This document shows positions 34,575 through 43,370 of a stretch of DNA of 64,000 nt, one piece after another. Every line of letters begins with the position of its first letter. Position 1 is the stretch's first letter. Below the pieces are notes generated by a model, which was given only the letters and a program-made list of their open reading frames with translations, was not told the origin of the DNA and did no database searches. This DNA is from Streptomyces jumonjinensis (GTDB taxonomy: Bacteria; Actinomycetota; Actinomycetes; Streptomycetales; Streptomycetaceae). The stretch is taken from assembly GCF_009600885.1 (NCBI RefSeq), contig NZ_VCLA01000145.1:117688-181687 (forward strand), given 5' to 3'. Both the position numbers and the translations under genes were made by a program.

Positions 34575-35213
34575 ATGGGCACCGAACAGATGAACGCGTT
34601 GGGGGCACAGCCGCAGTCCGGCGTGCAGTGGTACTACGAGCAGTACGCGGAGGCGCTGGCCGACCGGTACGAGGGGTTGAGCTTCGAGGCGCTGTACGAG
34701 GAGGTGCTGCGGTGTCTGCCGGCGCCGCCCGCCAGGGCAGCGGACATCGGGGCGGGCAGCGGGCGGGACGCCGCGGCGCTGGCGCGGATGGGGTTCCGGG
34801 TGACGGCTGTCGAGCCGGTGCGGGAGATGCGGGAGATAGCGGCCCGTCTCCATCCGGAAGACGTGGTCTGGCTGGCGGACGCGCTGCCGGAGCTGAGGGG
34901 AGTGGAAGGGGCCTTCGAGCTGCTGCTGCTCTCCGCGGTGTGGATGCATCTGGATCAGGACGAGCGCCCGGTCGCCATGGCGCGGCTGAGTGAGCTGCTC
35001 ACCGAGGGCGGCCGTCTGGTGGTCACGTTGCGGCACGGGCAACCGCCCCGGGACAGGCGGATGTTCGATGTATCGGCCGGGGAGACGGTCGCGCTCGCCG
35101 CCGAGTGCGGGCTGCGTCTGGTGCACCGGGGCGGCGGTGAGGACCGTCTCGGCCGGGGCGATGTGCACTGGAGTCAGCTGGTCTTCGAGAAGCCGGGGGA
35201 GCGGAAGGCATGA
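34575..35213 (+). CDS. SAM-dependent methyltransferase, class I
   Basis: This 212-residue protein has motif I ADIGAGSGRDAAALARMG at about residues 56-73, VEPVREM after it, and LTEGGRLVVTLRHG near 142-155. It matches small UbiE/Met-10-like methyltransferases of unknown substrate that act on small molecules. It is divergent from the lipase gene across a 227-base gap and has no obvious pathway neighbours. Confidence 0.82.
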   Translation: MGTEQMNALGAQPQSGVQWYYEQYAEALADRYEGLSFEALYEEVLRCLPAPPARAADIGAGSGRDAAALARMGFRVTAVEPVREMREIAARLHPEDVVWLADALPELRGVEGAFELLLLSAVWMHLDQDERPVAMARLSELLTEGGRLVVTLRHGQPPRDRRMFDVSAGETVALAAECGLRLVHRGGGEDRLGRGDVHWSQLVFEKPGERKA

Positions 35214-35344
35214 CGGTCACAGGGGAGGCGGCGACGCCCGGCGCGAGGCCGACCCCGAAGTAGCGCCGCAGATCCCTGACCGCGCGGGGGTCGGCGGCCC
35301 GGGTCCGCAGCGGCATCACGAGCGGAACCGCGGCGGACGGCGAG

Positions 35345-35440
35345 GGCGGAGAAGTGGCGGAGACGGGCGGGGAAGCGGTGGAGACGGGCGGGGAAGCGGA
35401 GGCGGAAGCGGTGGAGACGGGCGGAGCAGGCGAGGAAATG
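35345..35440. repeat. Degenerate tandem repeats in the gap 35214-35511
   Basis: The phrase GCGGTGGAGACGGGCGG and variants (GTGGCGGAGACGGGCGG, GCGGAGCAGGCGAGG) recur about every 21 bases. The rest of this 298-base gap, from 35214 on, has no supported gene. A weak reading frame on the minus strand (around 35319 downwards) shows an ordinary-looking stretch but no start signal, and I do not call it. Confidence 0.6.
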
Positions 35441-35511
35441 GGCGGACCCCCCCGGGGGCTCAGAGAAGAATCCGGCCCATCACACCACGGCGGCGCGGGC
35501 CCCGTTCCGGA

Positions 35512-36378
35512 TCAGGAGTACCGGGTCACCAGTCCGCGCTTACGGAAGGTGCGCATCATCCTGCCCAGCGCGAACATGCTGACCACCAGCAGTATCGCCG
35601 TCCCGCCGGCGGCGATGCCCAGTTCCCGCCAGGGGATGCCACCACCGCTGTTCAGCGCGCGCCCGGCGGCGAACACATGGGTGGTGGGGAGGAGTTCGGC
35701 GATCGGGCGCAGGGCCGCCGGCAGGGTGGAGACCGGGTAGAACACCCCGGACAGCGGCATCACCACGGACATCGCCCCCCAGGCCAGCGCCTCCGCCCCG
35801 CTGCCGAACCGCAGCACAAGACCGACGACGAGCAGTGCCACCGCCCAGCCGCAGATCAGCAGCAGCGCCGCCACCGGGATCAGTCCCAGCCCGAGTTCGG
35901 TCACATCGAAGGCGTACGCGGTGAAGGCGAGCCCGGCCACCGCGAGCGTGCTCATTCCCGTGCGGACCAGAGCGAAGAGACCGACGCCCGCGAGGTACTC
36001 CCACTCCCGCAGCGGGGTGGCCAGCAGGCTCAGCAGATTGCGCGACCAGGTCTCCTCCAGGAACCCGGTGGCCAGGGAGATCTGCGTCTGGTGGACCAGA
36101 TGCCACAGCACCGTGCCGCTGAGCAGATAGACGGCGAGGGTGGCGCCCGTGCCGGGTGAGCCGCCCGCGGCCTCGGCGGCGAACAGGCCGATGGATCCGT
36201 ACAGCAGGGTGTCGACGACCGGCCAGACCATCACATCGAAGAACCGGTGCGGGCTGCGCTTCAGCACCAGCCAGTGGCGGCGGGCGACGGCCCGCACCCG
36301 GCCGGCGGAGGCGCGTACGGGGGAGTGGACGGGATACCCGGCGGACATCTCCGCGACCGGGGGGCTCTCGGGGCTCAT
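35512..36378 (-). CDS. ABC-2 type transporter permease
   Basis: This 288-residue protein has an N-terminal cytoplasmic segment, six hydrophobic segments and the ABC-2 permease pattern WSRNLLSLLATPLREWEYL at about residues 120-138. The late pattern GVFYPVSTLPAALRPIAELLPTTHVF is shared by NodJ/DrrB-type exporters. It starts in an ATGA overlap with the ATPase gene, so the two form one exporter. The neighbouring deacetylase and methyltransferase suggest that the exported molecule is an amino sugar or glycoconjugate, which is inference. Confidence 0.85.
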   Translation of the reverse strand: MSPESPPVAEMSAGYPVHSPVRASAGRVRAVARRHWLVLKRSPHRFFDVMVWPVVDTLLYGSIGLFAAEAAGGSPGTGATLAVYLLSGTVLWHLVHQTQISLATGFLEETWSRNLLSLLATPLREWEYLAGVGLFALVRTGMSTLAVAGLAFTAYAFDVTELGLGLIPVAALLLICGWAVALLVVGLVLRFGSGAEALAWGAMSVVMPLSGVFYPVSTLPAALRPIAELLPTTHVFAAGRALNSGGGIPWRELGIAAGGTAILLVVSMFALGRMMRTFRKRGLVTRYS

Positions 36379-37178
36379 CGGACGGATGCCTTTCCCTGGT
36401 CGCGTTCTTCGGCCAGATGCAGGAAGACGCCTTCCAGATCGGCCCGTCCGAAGCGCCGCGCCACATCGGCGGGCGTGCCGTCGGCGGCTACCCGGCCCCC
36501 GTGCAGAAACATCACCCGCTCGCAGAGCCGCTCCACCTCCACCATGTCGTGGCTGGTGACCAGCAGGGCGGTGCCCTGCTCCGCGGAGAGGGAGAGCAGC
36601 CCGGTACGCACCCGCAGCGCGATGTCGGGGTCGAGCGAGGCGGTGGGTTCGTCCAGGATCATCAGCCGGGGCCGGTGCAGGGCCGCTTTGGCGATGCCGA
36701 CCAGGGTGCGCTGGCCGCTGGAGAGCTCGGTGCCGATGGCCGAGGCCAGATGCCCGATGCCGAACCGGACCAGGGCCGCTTCCACGGCGTCCGAGGAATC
36801 GCGCAGCCCGTAGAGGTCGGCGTAGAGCCGCAGATACTCCCGGACCCGGATCCGGTCCGGCAGCGGCAGATAGCCGGCGACGAAGCCGACCGCCTGCATC
36901 GCCCGGGCGCGGGCGGCGGGGAGCGGATGGCCGAGGATGTCGATACGGCCGCCGTCGGGTTCGACCGCGCCCAGACACATCAGCAGGGTGGTGGTCTTGC
37001 CCGCGCCGTTCGGCCCGAGCAGCCCGAGCCGTTCGCCCGCGCGGACGGTGAGATCGACGCCGTCCACGGCCCGGCCCCGGCGGTACTCCTTCACCAGACC
37101 GCGGGCCGAGAGCACGACGGGACGGGGGTCGACGGGGGCCGCCGGGGCCTGGCCGGACTGCTCTGCGGAGGTCAGCAC
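36375..37178 (-). CDS. ABC-2 type transporter ATP-binding protein
   Basis: This 267-residue ATPase has Walker A GPNGAGKTTTL at about residues 56-66, an LSSGQR-type signature (ELSSGQRTLVGIAKAA), Walker B LMILDEPTASLDP and the switch histidine TSHDMVEVE. It is of the DrrA/NodI/CcmA-like type used with ABC-2 permeases. The start is a GTG at 37178, which overlaps the last codons of the deacetylase gene. The ribosome binding site is weak, so translation may depend on the upstream gene. Confidence 0.85.
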   Translation of the reverse strand: MLTSAEQSGQAPAAPVDPRPVVLSARGLVKEYRRGRAVDGVDLTVRAGERLGLLGPNGAGKTTTLLMCLGAVEPDGGRIDILGHPLPAARARAMQAVGFVAGYLPLPDRIRVREYLRLYADLYGLRDSSDAVEAALVRFGIGHLASAIGTELSSGQRTLVGIAKAALHRPRLMILDEPTASLDPDIALRVRTGLLSLSAEQGTALLVTSHDMVEVERLCERVMFLHGGRVAADGTPADVARRFGRADLEGVFLHLAEERDQGKASVR

Positions 37179-37933
37179 GGCGCGTCCACGCGGGTGCGGG
37201 GCACCAGGGACCAGATCAGCTCGGTGCTCAGCGGCCCGGTCCGGGCGAGAAAGCGGCCGTGGCCGACGGCGAGCGCGGCGAGCTGAGAGCCGTAGCACTG
37301 AACGGCCATGCGCTTGGCGGTCCACTGCTCGTCCGTCAGCGTCAGCCGCTGCTGTATCCCGGCGCGGTAGTCGCGGAGCAGCCCCTGATAGGCGGGCCCC
37401 ACCACCGGGTTCTCGGCGAGCGCCGCGCACGCCGTGTCGGTGTGCCACTCCGGGAGATGGCCGGTGTACGGGAGGTCCGCGTACACCCAGGGCAGCGGTT
37501 CCCCGAGCTCGGCGAGCAGGCGCATGGCGTGCCGCCGTACCGTCAGATGGTCGGACTGACTGCTGCCGAGCGGCGCCAGCACCCGGGTGCCGGGTGCGAG
37601 GGTCCGCAGAAAGGCGTCCAGGCCGGTGAGCGCGCCGTCTTCGGCGTAAGGGTTGTCGGGGTGGTCGAGGACCACCTGCTCGACGCCGAGACGTGCGCAG
37701 GCTTCGGCGTCCTCGGCGCGGCGGCTCTGCTGGGCCTCGGCCGCGGAGGAGAAGCCGCAGACGCTGTCCCACCAGGAGATCGGCGTCCCGGCCGGGGGAG
37801 CGCCGCCGTGGACGGTGACGATCGCGACCGGTGCGGGCAGTCCGGGCAGCAGGCCCGCGAGGGAGAGCACGGCATCGTCGAAGTGCGGGGACAGGATGAC
37901 GGTGCGCCAGGGCGTGGGTGCGGAGTGCGGCAT
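37172..37933 (-). CDS. PIG-L/LmbE-family deacetylase
   Basis: This 253-residue protein has the zinc-binding motif SPHFDDAVLS at residues 15-24 of the PIG-L family (P-H-x-D-D), a conserved aspartate/asparagine region VLDHPDNPYAEDG, and SQSDHLTVRRHA with the third metal-binding histidine near 128. The family deacetylates N-acetylglucosamine derivatives such as mycothiol precursors and antibiotic sugars. It belongs to a four-gene leftward cassette with a methyltransferase and an ABC exporter. The ATG at 37933 is used. Confidence 0.85.
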   Translation of the reverse strand: MPHSAPTPWRTVILSPHFDDAVLSLAGLLPGLPAPVAIVTVHGGAPPAGTPISWWDSVCGFSSAAEAQQSRRAEDAEACARLGVEQVVLDHPDNPYAEDGALTGLDAFLRTLAPGTRVLAPLGSSQSDHLTVRRHAMRLLAELGEPLPWVYADLPYTGHLPEWHTDTACAALAENPVVGPAYQGLLRDYRAGIQQRLTLTDEQWTAKRMAVQCYGSQLAALAVGHGRFLARTGPLSTELIWSLVPRTRVDAPC

Positions 37934-38263
37934 GGGGTCCTCGGATGTCGTATGGAGCGAGGGAGCGCGCGGTGGTACGCCACCGGTCCGGGCCGGCGGT
38001 GACGCGGAGCCCGGTGTGGTGCGGTGCGGGCGGTGCCGTCGCCCGCCCGGTGTCCGGGTGTGCCCGGGGCTGAGGGTGACGGCGCCGCCGGCGGAGCGGG
38101 GCAGGGCAGGGGAGTGTTGGGGAGCGCCGGGGAGTGGAGAGAGATCCGGCCAATCGGGAAAGAGACCTGATTACTCAGGGTGACAATCTCGTCGGGGTGG
38201 CCCATCGGGGTGGCTCGGAAGCCCCGGGCGTCGGCGGCGCGGGCCGCCGCACCTCCCGGCCCG
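37934..38263. other. Intergenic region
   Basis: This 330-base gap between two same-strand genes holds no supported reading frame. It contains runs of G/C-rich short repeats (GGGGAGTG-type) around 38100-38150. The PIG-L gene may have its own promoter here, but none was identified. Confidence 0.5.
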
Positions 38264-39448
38264 TCAGTTCGCTGTGCGGCGCAGCAGTACGCCGGTGCTG
38301 CCGCGCTTGCTGAGATAGGCGCGGCCACCGCACACGGACTCCAGGGCGGGGAGCACCAGAGGGGTCTCACCGGCCTGCTCCCACTTCGTGGAACCCTCCA
38401 GCCAGGGGCGCAGCCGGTCGGTGATCGACCTCGGCTCCATGGCGACGAACACGAGGTCGGTCGGCAGGCTGTCGAGCAGATCGAGATCCTGGCCGTAGTA
38501 GAGCATCTCGATCAGGAGATACGCGGCGCCGGGCAGCAGCCGCTCGGCCGCCAGCTCCTCCAGGCCGCCGGGGTGGACGCGGACCCCGGGGCCGACGCGC
38601 TCGGCGAGCCGGCCGCGGAAGAGCGGGTTGGGCTCGACGGGCTCGACGGCGAACCCCTTGTCGGTGAGCCGGGTGGTGAGCGCGCCTTCGCACGCGCCCA
38701 CCTCGATCAGGGGGCCGTCCTCGGCCCTGAGCCAGTCGGCGACCCATGCGGTGGTGGCGTCGAGCCGCTCCCGCTCGTACGGCGAGTCGGCGAACTCCCA
38801 GGGGTCCTCCACCGAGGCGGCCTCCTCGTCGAGGCTCGCCAGCAGCGCGAACAGCCTGCGCCGCTCCTCGGCCCCGGCGGTGAAGTAGCGCTCCTGAGCG
38901 GGGACGCGCTGGGTGTCGAGCAGATACTCCGGCGATTCGGTGCGCAGGAGCGGGCCGCAGTGCCGGTTGACGAAGTCGAGCTTGGCGCCCACCTGGGCAC
39001 GGTCGAGCGGGCGGTGCAGATCGCTGATGAACTGGAGGTAGGGGGAGTAGCCGACGGCGTGCCGCACGGGCAGTCCGTGCCCGGCCTCCGCGACGTCGAG
39101 GCCGAGCCGCCCCCTGCTGCGGCGGTTGTCGGCGGGGGAGTGGGTCCAGACCTGCGCGGGCCGTCCGGCCGCCGCATCGCCGATCAGGGCGGCCAGCGCC
39201 GCAGGGCCGGGCGAGGTGGCCGCGGGGTCCACCGGCCGGACCCGGGCGGCCAGTTCCTCCAGTCGCCGGGCGGGATCGCCGTTCGCCGTCAGCACCAGCC
39301 GCTCCGAAGCGTCGCAGCACAGGACATGGACTTCGTCGCCCTGTGGATCGGTGAGTACGGAGAGAAAGTCGAGAACCGCGTCCTCGGCCCTGAGCACCAC
39401 GACGATATCGATCACAGACATCCCATCAGCATGCTGAGCGCTACTCAT
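38264..39448 (-). CDS. PIG-L-like/NodS-like methyltransferase fusion
   Basis: This 394-residue protein has two parts. Residues about 10-190 resemble a PIG-L domain (VWTHSPADNRRSRGRLGLDVAEAG, and HRPLDRAQVGAKLDFVNRH) but lack the zinc-binding PHxDD motif (VVLRAEDAVLDFL there), so this domain is probably inactive. Residues about 215-390 are a NodS-type SAM methyltransferase: EDPWEFADSPYERERLDATT, then motif I EVGACEGALTTRL. NodS N-methylates the free amino group of de-acetylated chitooligosaccharides. With the intact PIG-L deacetylase and ABC-2 exporter downstream this suggests deacetylation followed by N-methylation and export. A second ATG at 39421 is possible. Confidence 0.72.
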   Translation of the reverse strand: MSSAQHADGMSVIDIVVVLRAEDAVLDFLSVLTDPQGDEVHVLCCDASERLVLTANGDPARRLEELAARVRPVDPAATSPGPAALAALIGDAAAGRPAQVWTHSPADNRRSRGRLGLDVAEAGHGLPVRHAVGYSPYLQFISDLHRPLDRAQVGAKLDFVNRHCGPLLRTESPEYLLDTQRVPAQERYFTAGAEERRRLFALLASLDEEAASVEDPWEFADSPYERERLDATTAWVADWLRAEDGPLIEVGACEGALTTRLTDKGFAVEPVEPNPLFRGRLAERVGPGVRVHPGGLEELAAERLLPGAAYLLIEMLYYGQDLDLLDSLPTDLVFVAMEPRSITDRLRPWLEGSTKWEQAGETPLVLPALESVCGGRAYLSKRGSTGVLLRRTAN

Positions 39449-40119
39449 CGATCCGCTGCCGGGCGACGGCGGATTCGGAAAGAAACCTAACCATTACAGC
39501 GCGTAGACTCTAGATCGATTTCGCGCCGAAGATTCGGATTCCGTGTACGGGCAACGCTGTTGCTGTTTCTGCCGTCGGCATCCCATCCGCCCGGCGATCC
39601 GGCGGTGAACCGGCCGGCTGCGGGGCGCCCCGTTCCGATGCCGCCGGGGCGGGTGGACTCAGGGCGGTGAAGGGATGTGAGGGTCTCGCGCGCCGCCCCG
39701 CCGGTTCGGCCGGGGTCCGGCCGGGTGAGGCCCCGTCCCCCGTACGCGGGCGATGGGCCGGGCCGGTCGGAAGGCTTCGACGGCTGTCATCCGCAGCGGT
39801 GAAATCCGGCCATTACGTTGGCGTATCGCGGGATGCAGGGGCCGCCGGTGACTGTCAGGCGCGTGCTGAGTGCCTCACCCGGGCCGGGCGATTCCGGGCG
39901 GCGGGGGCCAGGGAGACGCGGCCGTACGGCCAGGGTGGGTCCGCGCGGTCGCACGGCCCGGGTGCCTGTGTCGCCGTACGGACCAGGCACCCTGTGTCGC
40001 CGCATGGACCGGGTGCCGTGTGTCGCCGTACGGCTCGGGTGTCCTGTGTCGCCGTACGCCCGGTCGCTCCGCGTCCTCGTACGGACTCCGGGAAGCGCGC
40101 CGCAGTCCGTACGAGGTTC
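39449..40119. other. Intergenic region with 26-bp tandem repeats
   Basis: This 671-base gap holds no gene I can support. At 39967-40070 is a tandem array with an exact 26-bp period (listed separately). The AT-richer part near 39480-39520 is the likely promoter of the leftward methyltransferase gene. Confidence 0.6.
39967..40070. repeat. Four 26-bp tandem repeats
   Basis: TGTGTCGCCGTACG starts at 39967, 39993 (one variant), 40019 and 40045, an exact 26-bp pitch; the second half of each unit is degenerate. No spacers as in CRISPR are present, because the units are contiguous. Confidence 0.8.
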
Positions 40120-40410
40120 TCAGGCGAGCAGCTCCCGCAGATGTGCGCAGGCGGCTGCCTCACTGGAATGGCGGGCGATGAGATGAGACGCGCCGCGTTC
40201 GTAGACGCCCGTCTCCCATGATCCATCGGGTCCGCCGCGCAGCCAGAGGAAGTCGACGGGCGTCGGGGACGGTTCGTGGACGGACTCGATCCAGTAGTGC
40301 CCCGGAGGCACGGCGGCTTGCCGCAGGGCGCGGTGGAGTTCGGTCCGGTCCACGGTGTCCCTGCTCTCCGGTGCGTACGCCGATGCCTGTGGGGTGGGCG
40401 GGCGGCCCAT
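40120..40410 (-). CDS. Small protein of 96 residues, possible immunity to the TNT toxin
   Basis: The gene starts at ATG 40410, 21 bases after the stop of the secreted TNT-domain gene and on the same strand. The protein is soluble and without signal peptide, so it is cytoplasmic, with a well-packed-looking core (HYWIESVHEPSPTPVDFLWLRG, then GVYERGASHLIARHSSE). It lacks any catalytic motif I recognise. Toxin-then-immunity order and cytoplasmic location fit an NADase inhibitor, as IFT does for M. tuberculosis TNT, but sequence similarity to IFT is not visible, so the role is inference. Confidence 0.6.
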   Translation of the reverse strand: MGRPPTPQASAYAPESRDTVDRTELHRALRQAAVPPGHYWIESVHEPSPTPVDFLWLRGGPDGSWETGVYERGASHLIARHSSEAAACAHLRELLA

Positions 40411-40431
40411 GGCGGGCGGCCCGCCCGGCGG

Positions 40432-41136
40432 TCACCGCAGGGTGCCGCGCTGGAGGTACCCGTGGTCCAGCAGCCACTTCACATTGAGCCGCTGCCCGTC
40501 GCCGGGGTTCACCAGGGCCGGGTCGAGTTTGATCTGCTGGCCGCCGCCGGGCTGCCCGAACCACGGCGCGATGGAGCCCTGCCAGACCGTGAACGGCTTG
40601 GCGACCTGGTAGACGTGATAGTCGCAGGCGAAGGAGGGCTCACGGGTGTTGAGATTCTGTGGCGGGAGCGCGCGCTTGGCGTAGGAGGCTCCGGCCGGGG
40701 CCAGGTAGGAGCCGAACTCCGAGCCGAACCGGTCCAGCTTCTGTCCCGGCTTCAGTTCGGTGGCCCGGCGGTCGATCTCGCCGTTGACCTCGGTGAAGCC
40801 GTCGTGCGGCGGGTACTTCCAGCCGCCGGAGTCCGCCGGCCCCTCCCAGTACTTCTTCAGGAAGGTCTTCGGGCCCAGCCCGCCGGTGCGCTGATAGCCC
40901 TTCAGCAGCGGTCCGACCGGCGCCTGCCATCTCTTGGGCAGATACTTCGGACCGAGCCGGGCGTCACCCCGGTACTCCCCGGTGCACGGCTCGCGGCCAC
41001 CGGCCGCGTTCGTCTCGGACGGGGTGACGGCCGTGGCGTACTTGACGGGCTTGGTCTCCGCCGCCATCGCTGTCGGCGCCGCGACTAATGCGGTAGCCAC
41101 TCCCACGGCGACCGTGGCCGCTCGCAAAGGGTTCAC
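40432..41136 (-). CDS. Secreted TNT-domain NAD glycohydrolase
   Basis: This 234-residue protein has a signal peptide (MNPLRAATVAVGVATALVAAPTAMA) and a TNT (tuberculosis necrotizing toxin) domain. Typical patterns are YPPHDGF, then PGQKLDRFGSEFGSYLAP, RALPPQNLN and IAPWFGQPGGGQQIKL at the C-terminus. The Arg of LDRFG and the Gln of GGGQQ match the conserved active-site positions of the family, which hydrolyses NAD+. The start is a GTG at 41136 with GGAGG upstream. It is exported and followed by a small possible immunity gene. Target cells are unknown. Confidence 0.85.
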   Translation of the reverse strand: MNPLRAATVAVGVATALVAAPTAMAAETKPVKYATAVTPSETNAAGGREPCTGEYRGDARLGPKYLPKRWQAPVGPLLKGYQRTGGLGPKTFLKKYWEGPADSGGWKYPPHDGFTEVNGEIDRRATELKPGQKLDRFGSEFGSYLAPAGASYAKRALPPQNLNTREPSFACDYHVYQVAKPFTVWQGSIAPWFGQPGGGQQIKLDPALVNPGDGQRLNVKWLLDHGYLQRGTLR

Positions 41137-41244
41137 CTATGCCTCCTCGCTGAATGTCGGATCATCATATTGGCAGCTGAGGCCAGGTGTTGGAGCGATG
41201 GAACAGCGGACGCCGCGTCATGCCCCCGAGGGGCGGGGCGACCG

Positions 41245-43215
41245 TCAGCCGAGAGGGCGCACCTGCCCCGCGGCGAGCGCGTCCGCGAGCCGCCGCGCGG
41301 CCTCGCGGCCCCGGTCCACGGCGTTCTCCAGCGCCTCACCGAAAGCGGCGATGTCCTGGAACGCCTTGCCGATCCGCCGCTGTTCGGCCAGGTCGAGCAC
41401 CGGTACGAAGAGGCGCGCGACATCGACGCGGCCCGAGCGCCCGGCGGCTCCGGACCCGCCGCCGAGCCTTCGGCCGGCGGCGCCGTCCGACAGCGCGCCG
41501 CTGAGGAACCAGCTGTCCAGGACCGCGGGATCCGGCCGCAGGACGGTCACGCCCGGACCGGGTACGGTGCCGGCCTCCGCGCGGCCGGCGGGCCGCGGGC
41601 CCCCGGAAGCCCCGCCGGGCACCAGGACGTCGCCCTCGCGGATCGGCTCCCGCTCCCCTCCCCGGGATCGCTCGGCGGGCGGCCTGCGGGAGTGCGCCTC
41701 CGGGGAGAGCGGCCCGCTGGACCCGGTCTCCCGCCGCGCGGACCCGCGCCATATGCGTACGGCGCCGGTACGGGCCAGGTCCTCCAGCGACACCAGCGCG
41801 GCCGGCCGCCGCTCGGCCGGCGCCCACTCCACGGCGGGCGGCCCCACCGCCAGCGCCTCCAGGGCCTGCTGCCACCGGGTCCGGTCCGCCGCCAGCTGCG
41901 CCCGGTCGACGCCCGCCGCGGTCTCGGCGGGGATGTGCCGGGCCGGGGTGAGGTCCACGGCGTCGTCGAGGAGGTCCGTCGCGGGCGACACATGGCAGTA
42001 CGGCCCCCTCGGCGCCTCCTCGCCGCGCTGGAAGGCCCGCCAGGGCGGCAGGACGGTGTCACGGACGAACTGCCAGCTCTTCCCGGGGCATTGATCCTGG
42101 TCCGGCGCTTCGGCGAGCGCGTGCTCGGCGTCGATGAAAAGCACCGGGGGATCGGCGTCGGAGGCGGCGGGCGGCCGGGCGATCCACAGATGGGTTCCCA
42201 TGGCATGGGTGGAGGTCGAGCCGGCGGGCAGGGCCACGACCGCGCGCAGCGAGCCGCGCCGGATCAGCTCCGCGCGGACGCGCCGTCCGGAGGGGCGGGC
42301 GGCGGCTGCGGCGGGCATCAGCAGCGCCGCGTATCCGCTGTCGGCGAGATGGGCCAGCGCGTGCTGGAGCCAGGCGAGCTCCGGTTCGCCGTTCGGGGGC
42401 AGACCGAAGGTCCAGCGGCTGTCGTAGCCGAGTTCGCCGCGGCCCCAGTGGCGCTGGCCGAACGGCGGGTTGCAGACGACGGCATGGGCGCGCTTCCCGG
42501 TGAAGGCGTCGGCGAGCAGGGAGTCGCCGGCCGTCACCGAGACTCCGGCGCACCCGTGCAAGGCGAGCCGGAGCCTGGTGATCTCGGCCAGGTCCGGGTC
42601 GGTCTCCTGGCCGAGGAGGGCTTCGGCTCCAGCGGCTGCCGTCGCCAGCAGCAGACTGCCGGTGCCGCAGGCCGGGTCGAGTACGGGTCCGGTCAGCTGT
42701 CCGTCCGCCGGGGTCAGCACCTCTGCCATCAGGGCGGCGACCGGCGCGGGGGTCGTCTCCACCTGCCGGGCGTGGGCCTCGGCCCATCGGCTGAGCAGGG
42801 CTTCGAAGGCGCCGGCGGCGCCGAGCTCGCTCCCCAGTCCGTCGATCAGCCGGATGATCTCCACCGGCAGACCGGGGAGTTCAGGGAGTTCGGGGAGTTC
42901 GCCCCCTGCGGTGGGGGCCGGACGCTCCCCGGCCAGAAACGCGCCGGCGGCGGCCAGTACGGCTCCGGGGCGGGCGGGATCGCGTACCGCGTCCAGATGA
43001 CGCCAGGCCACATCGGCCGGTGAGAGGCTGACCGGCCGTCCGCTGTCACGGAGCCAGTCGACGACCCGGGTCAGGGAGAAGTGCGGGCTGGTGGCCGTGC
43101 CGCCCACCGGGGCGGGGAACTCCGGATATCTCCTGCGCCAGTTGCTCACCGCCGCCGGCCCGACCCCGGCGATACGGGCGATCTCGGCGGCTGTCACCAC
43201 GGCATCACTGGTCAT
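41245..43215 (-). CDS. Orphan N6-adenine DNA methylase with HTH and specificity-like domain
   Basis: This 656-residue protein is a modular type I-like M subunit. Residues 1-65 form a MerR/HTH-type start (TAAEIARIAGVGPAAVSNWRRRYPEFP). Methylase motif I is DPACGTGSLLLATAAAG near residue 175, and the catalytic NPPF motif is VCNPPFGQRH near 248. The C-terminal 200 residues (VSLEDLARTG, then REGDVLVPGGASGG and FVPVLDLAEQRRIGKAF) resemble a target-recognition half of an S subunit. No R subunit or second S gene is near, so this is an orphan methylase or part of an undescribed system. It is divergent from a three-gene operon. Confidence 0.8.
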   Translation of the reverse strand: MTSDAVVTAAEIARIAGVGPAAVSNWRRRYPEFPAPVGGTATSPHFSLTRVVDWLRDSGRPVSLSPADVAWRHLDAVRDPARPGAVLAAAGAFLAGERPAPTAGGELPELPELPGLPVEIIRLIDGLGSELGAAGAFEALLSRWAEAHARQVETTPAPVAALMAEVLTPADGQLTGPVLDPACGTGSLLLATAAAGAEALLGQETDPDLAEITRLRLALHGCAGVSVTAGDSLLADAFTGKRAHAVVCNPPFGQRHWGRGELGYDSRWTFGLPPNGEPELAWLQHALAHLADSGYAALLMPAAAAARPSGRRVRAELIRRGSLRAVVALPAGSTSTHAMGTHLWIARPPAASDADPPVLFIDAEHALAEAPDQDQCPGKSWQFVRDTVLPPWRAFQRGEEAPRGPYCHVSPATDLLDDAVDLTPARHIPAETAAGVDRAQLAADRTRWQQALEALAVGPPAVEWAPAERRPAALVSLEDLARTGAVRIWRGSARRETGSSGPLSPEAHSRRPPAERSRGGEREPIREGDVLVPGGASGGPRPAGRAEAGTVPGPGVTVLRPDPAVLDSWFLSGALSDGAAGRRLGGGSGAAGRSGRVDVARLFVPVLDLAEQRRIGKAFQDIAAFGEALENAVDRGREAARRLADALAAGQVRPLG

Positions 43216-43294
43216 CGTTCACTCCCACGCCTGGCCCTCCCGGTCCGTCGCCCTGAGCGGATCTTGTTAACGCGTGCATCTTAAAATTTAATGG

Positions 43295-43323
43295 TTGACT
43301 CGGTTCACATGTCATGCTGAGAT
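43295..43323 (+). promoter_or_regulatory. Candidate promoter of the three-gene operon
   Basis: TTGACT at 43295-43300 and TGAGAT at 43318-43323 are separated by 17 bases in the AT-richest part of the gap. Transcription would start near 43331 and give a leader of about 200 bases containing the 10-bp repeats. Confidence 0.45.
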
Positions 43324-43370
43324 TATTCCATCAACCGCCGATCCTCGCTAGAGGTCGGTGTCGGCTCTGT

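Noticed and set aside
35023..35319. A possible gene on the minus strand starting near 35319
   Set aside because: Most of it is antisense to the methyltransferase gene, there is no RBS, and after the first 45 codons it turns into Arg/Pro low complexity.
39967..40070. CRISPR-like array
   Set aside because: The 26-bp units are contiguous with no unique spacers, and no cas genes are present. It is a plain tandem repeat.
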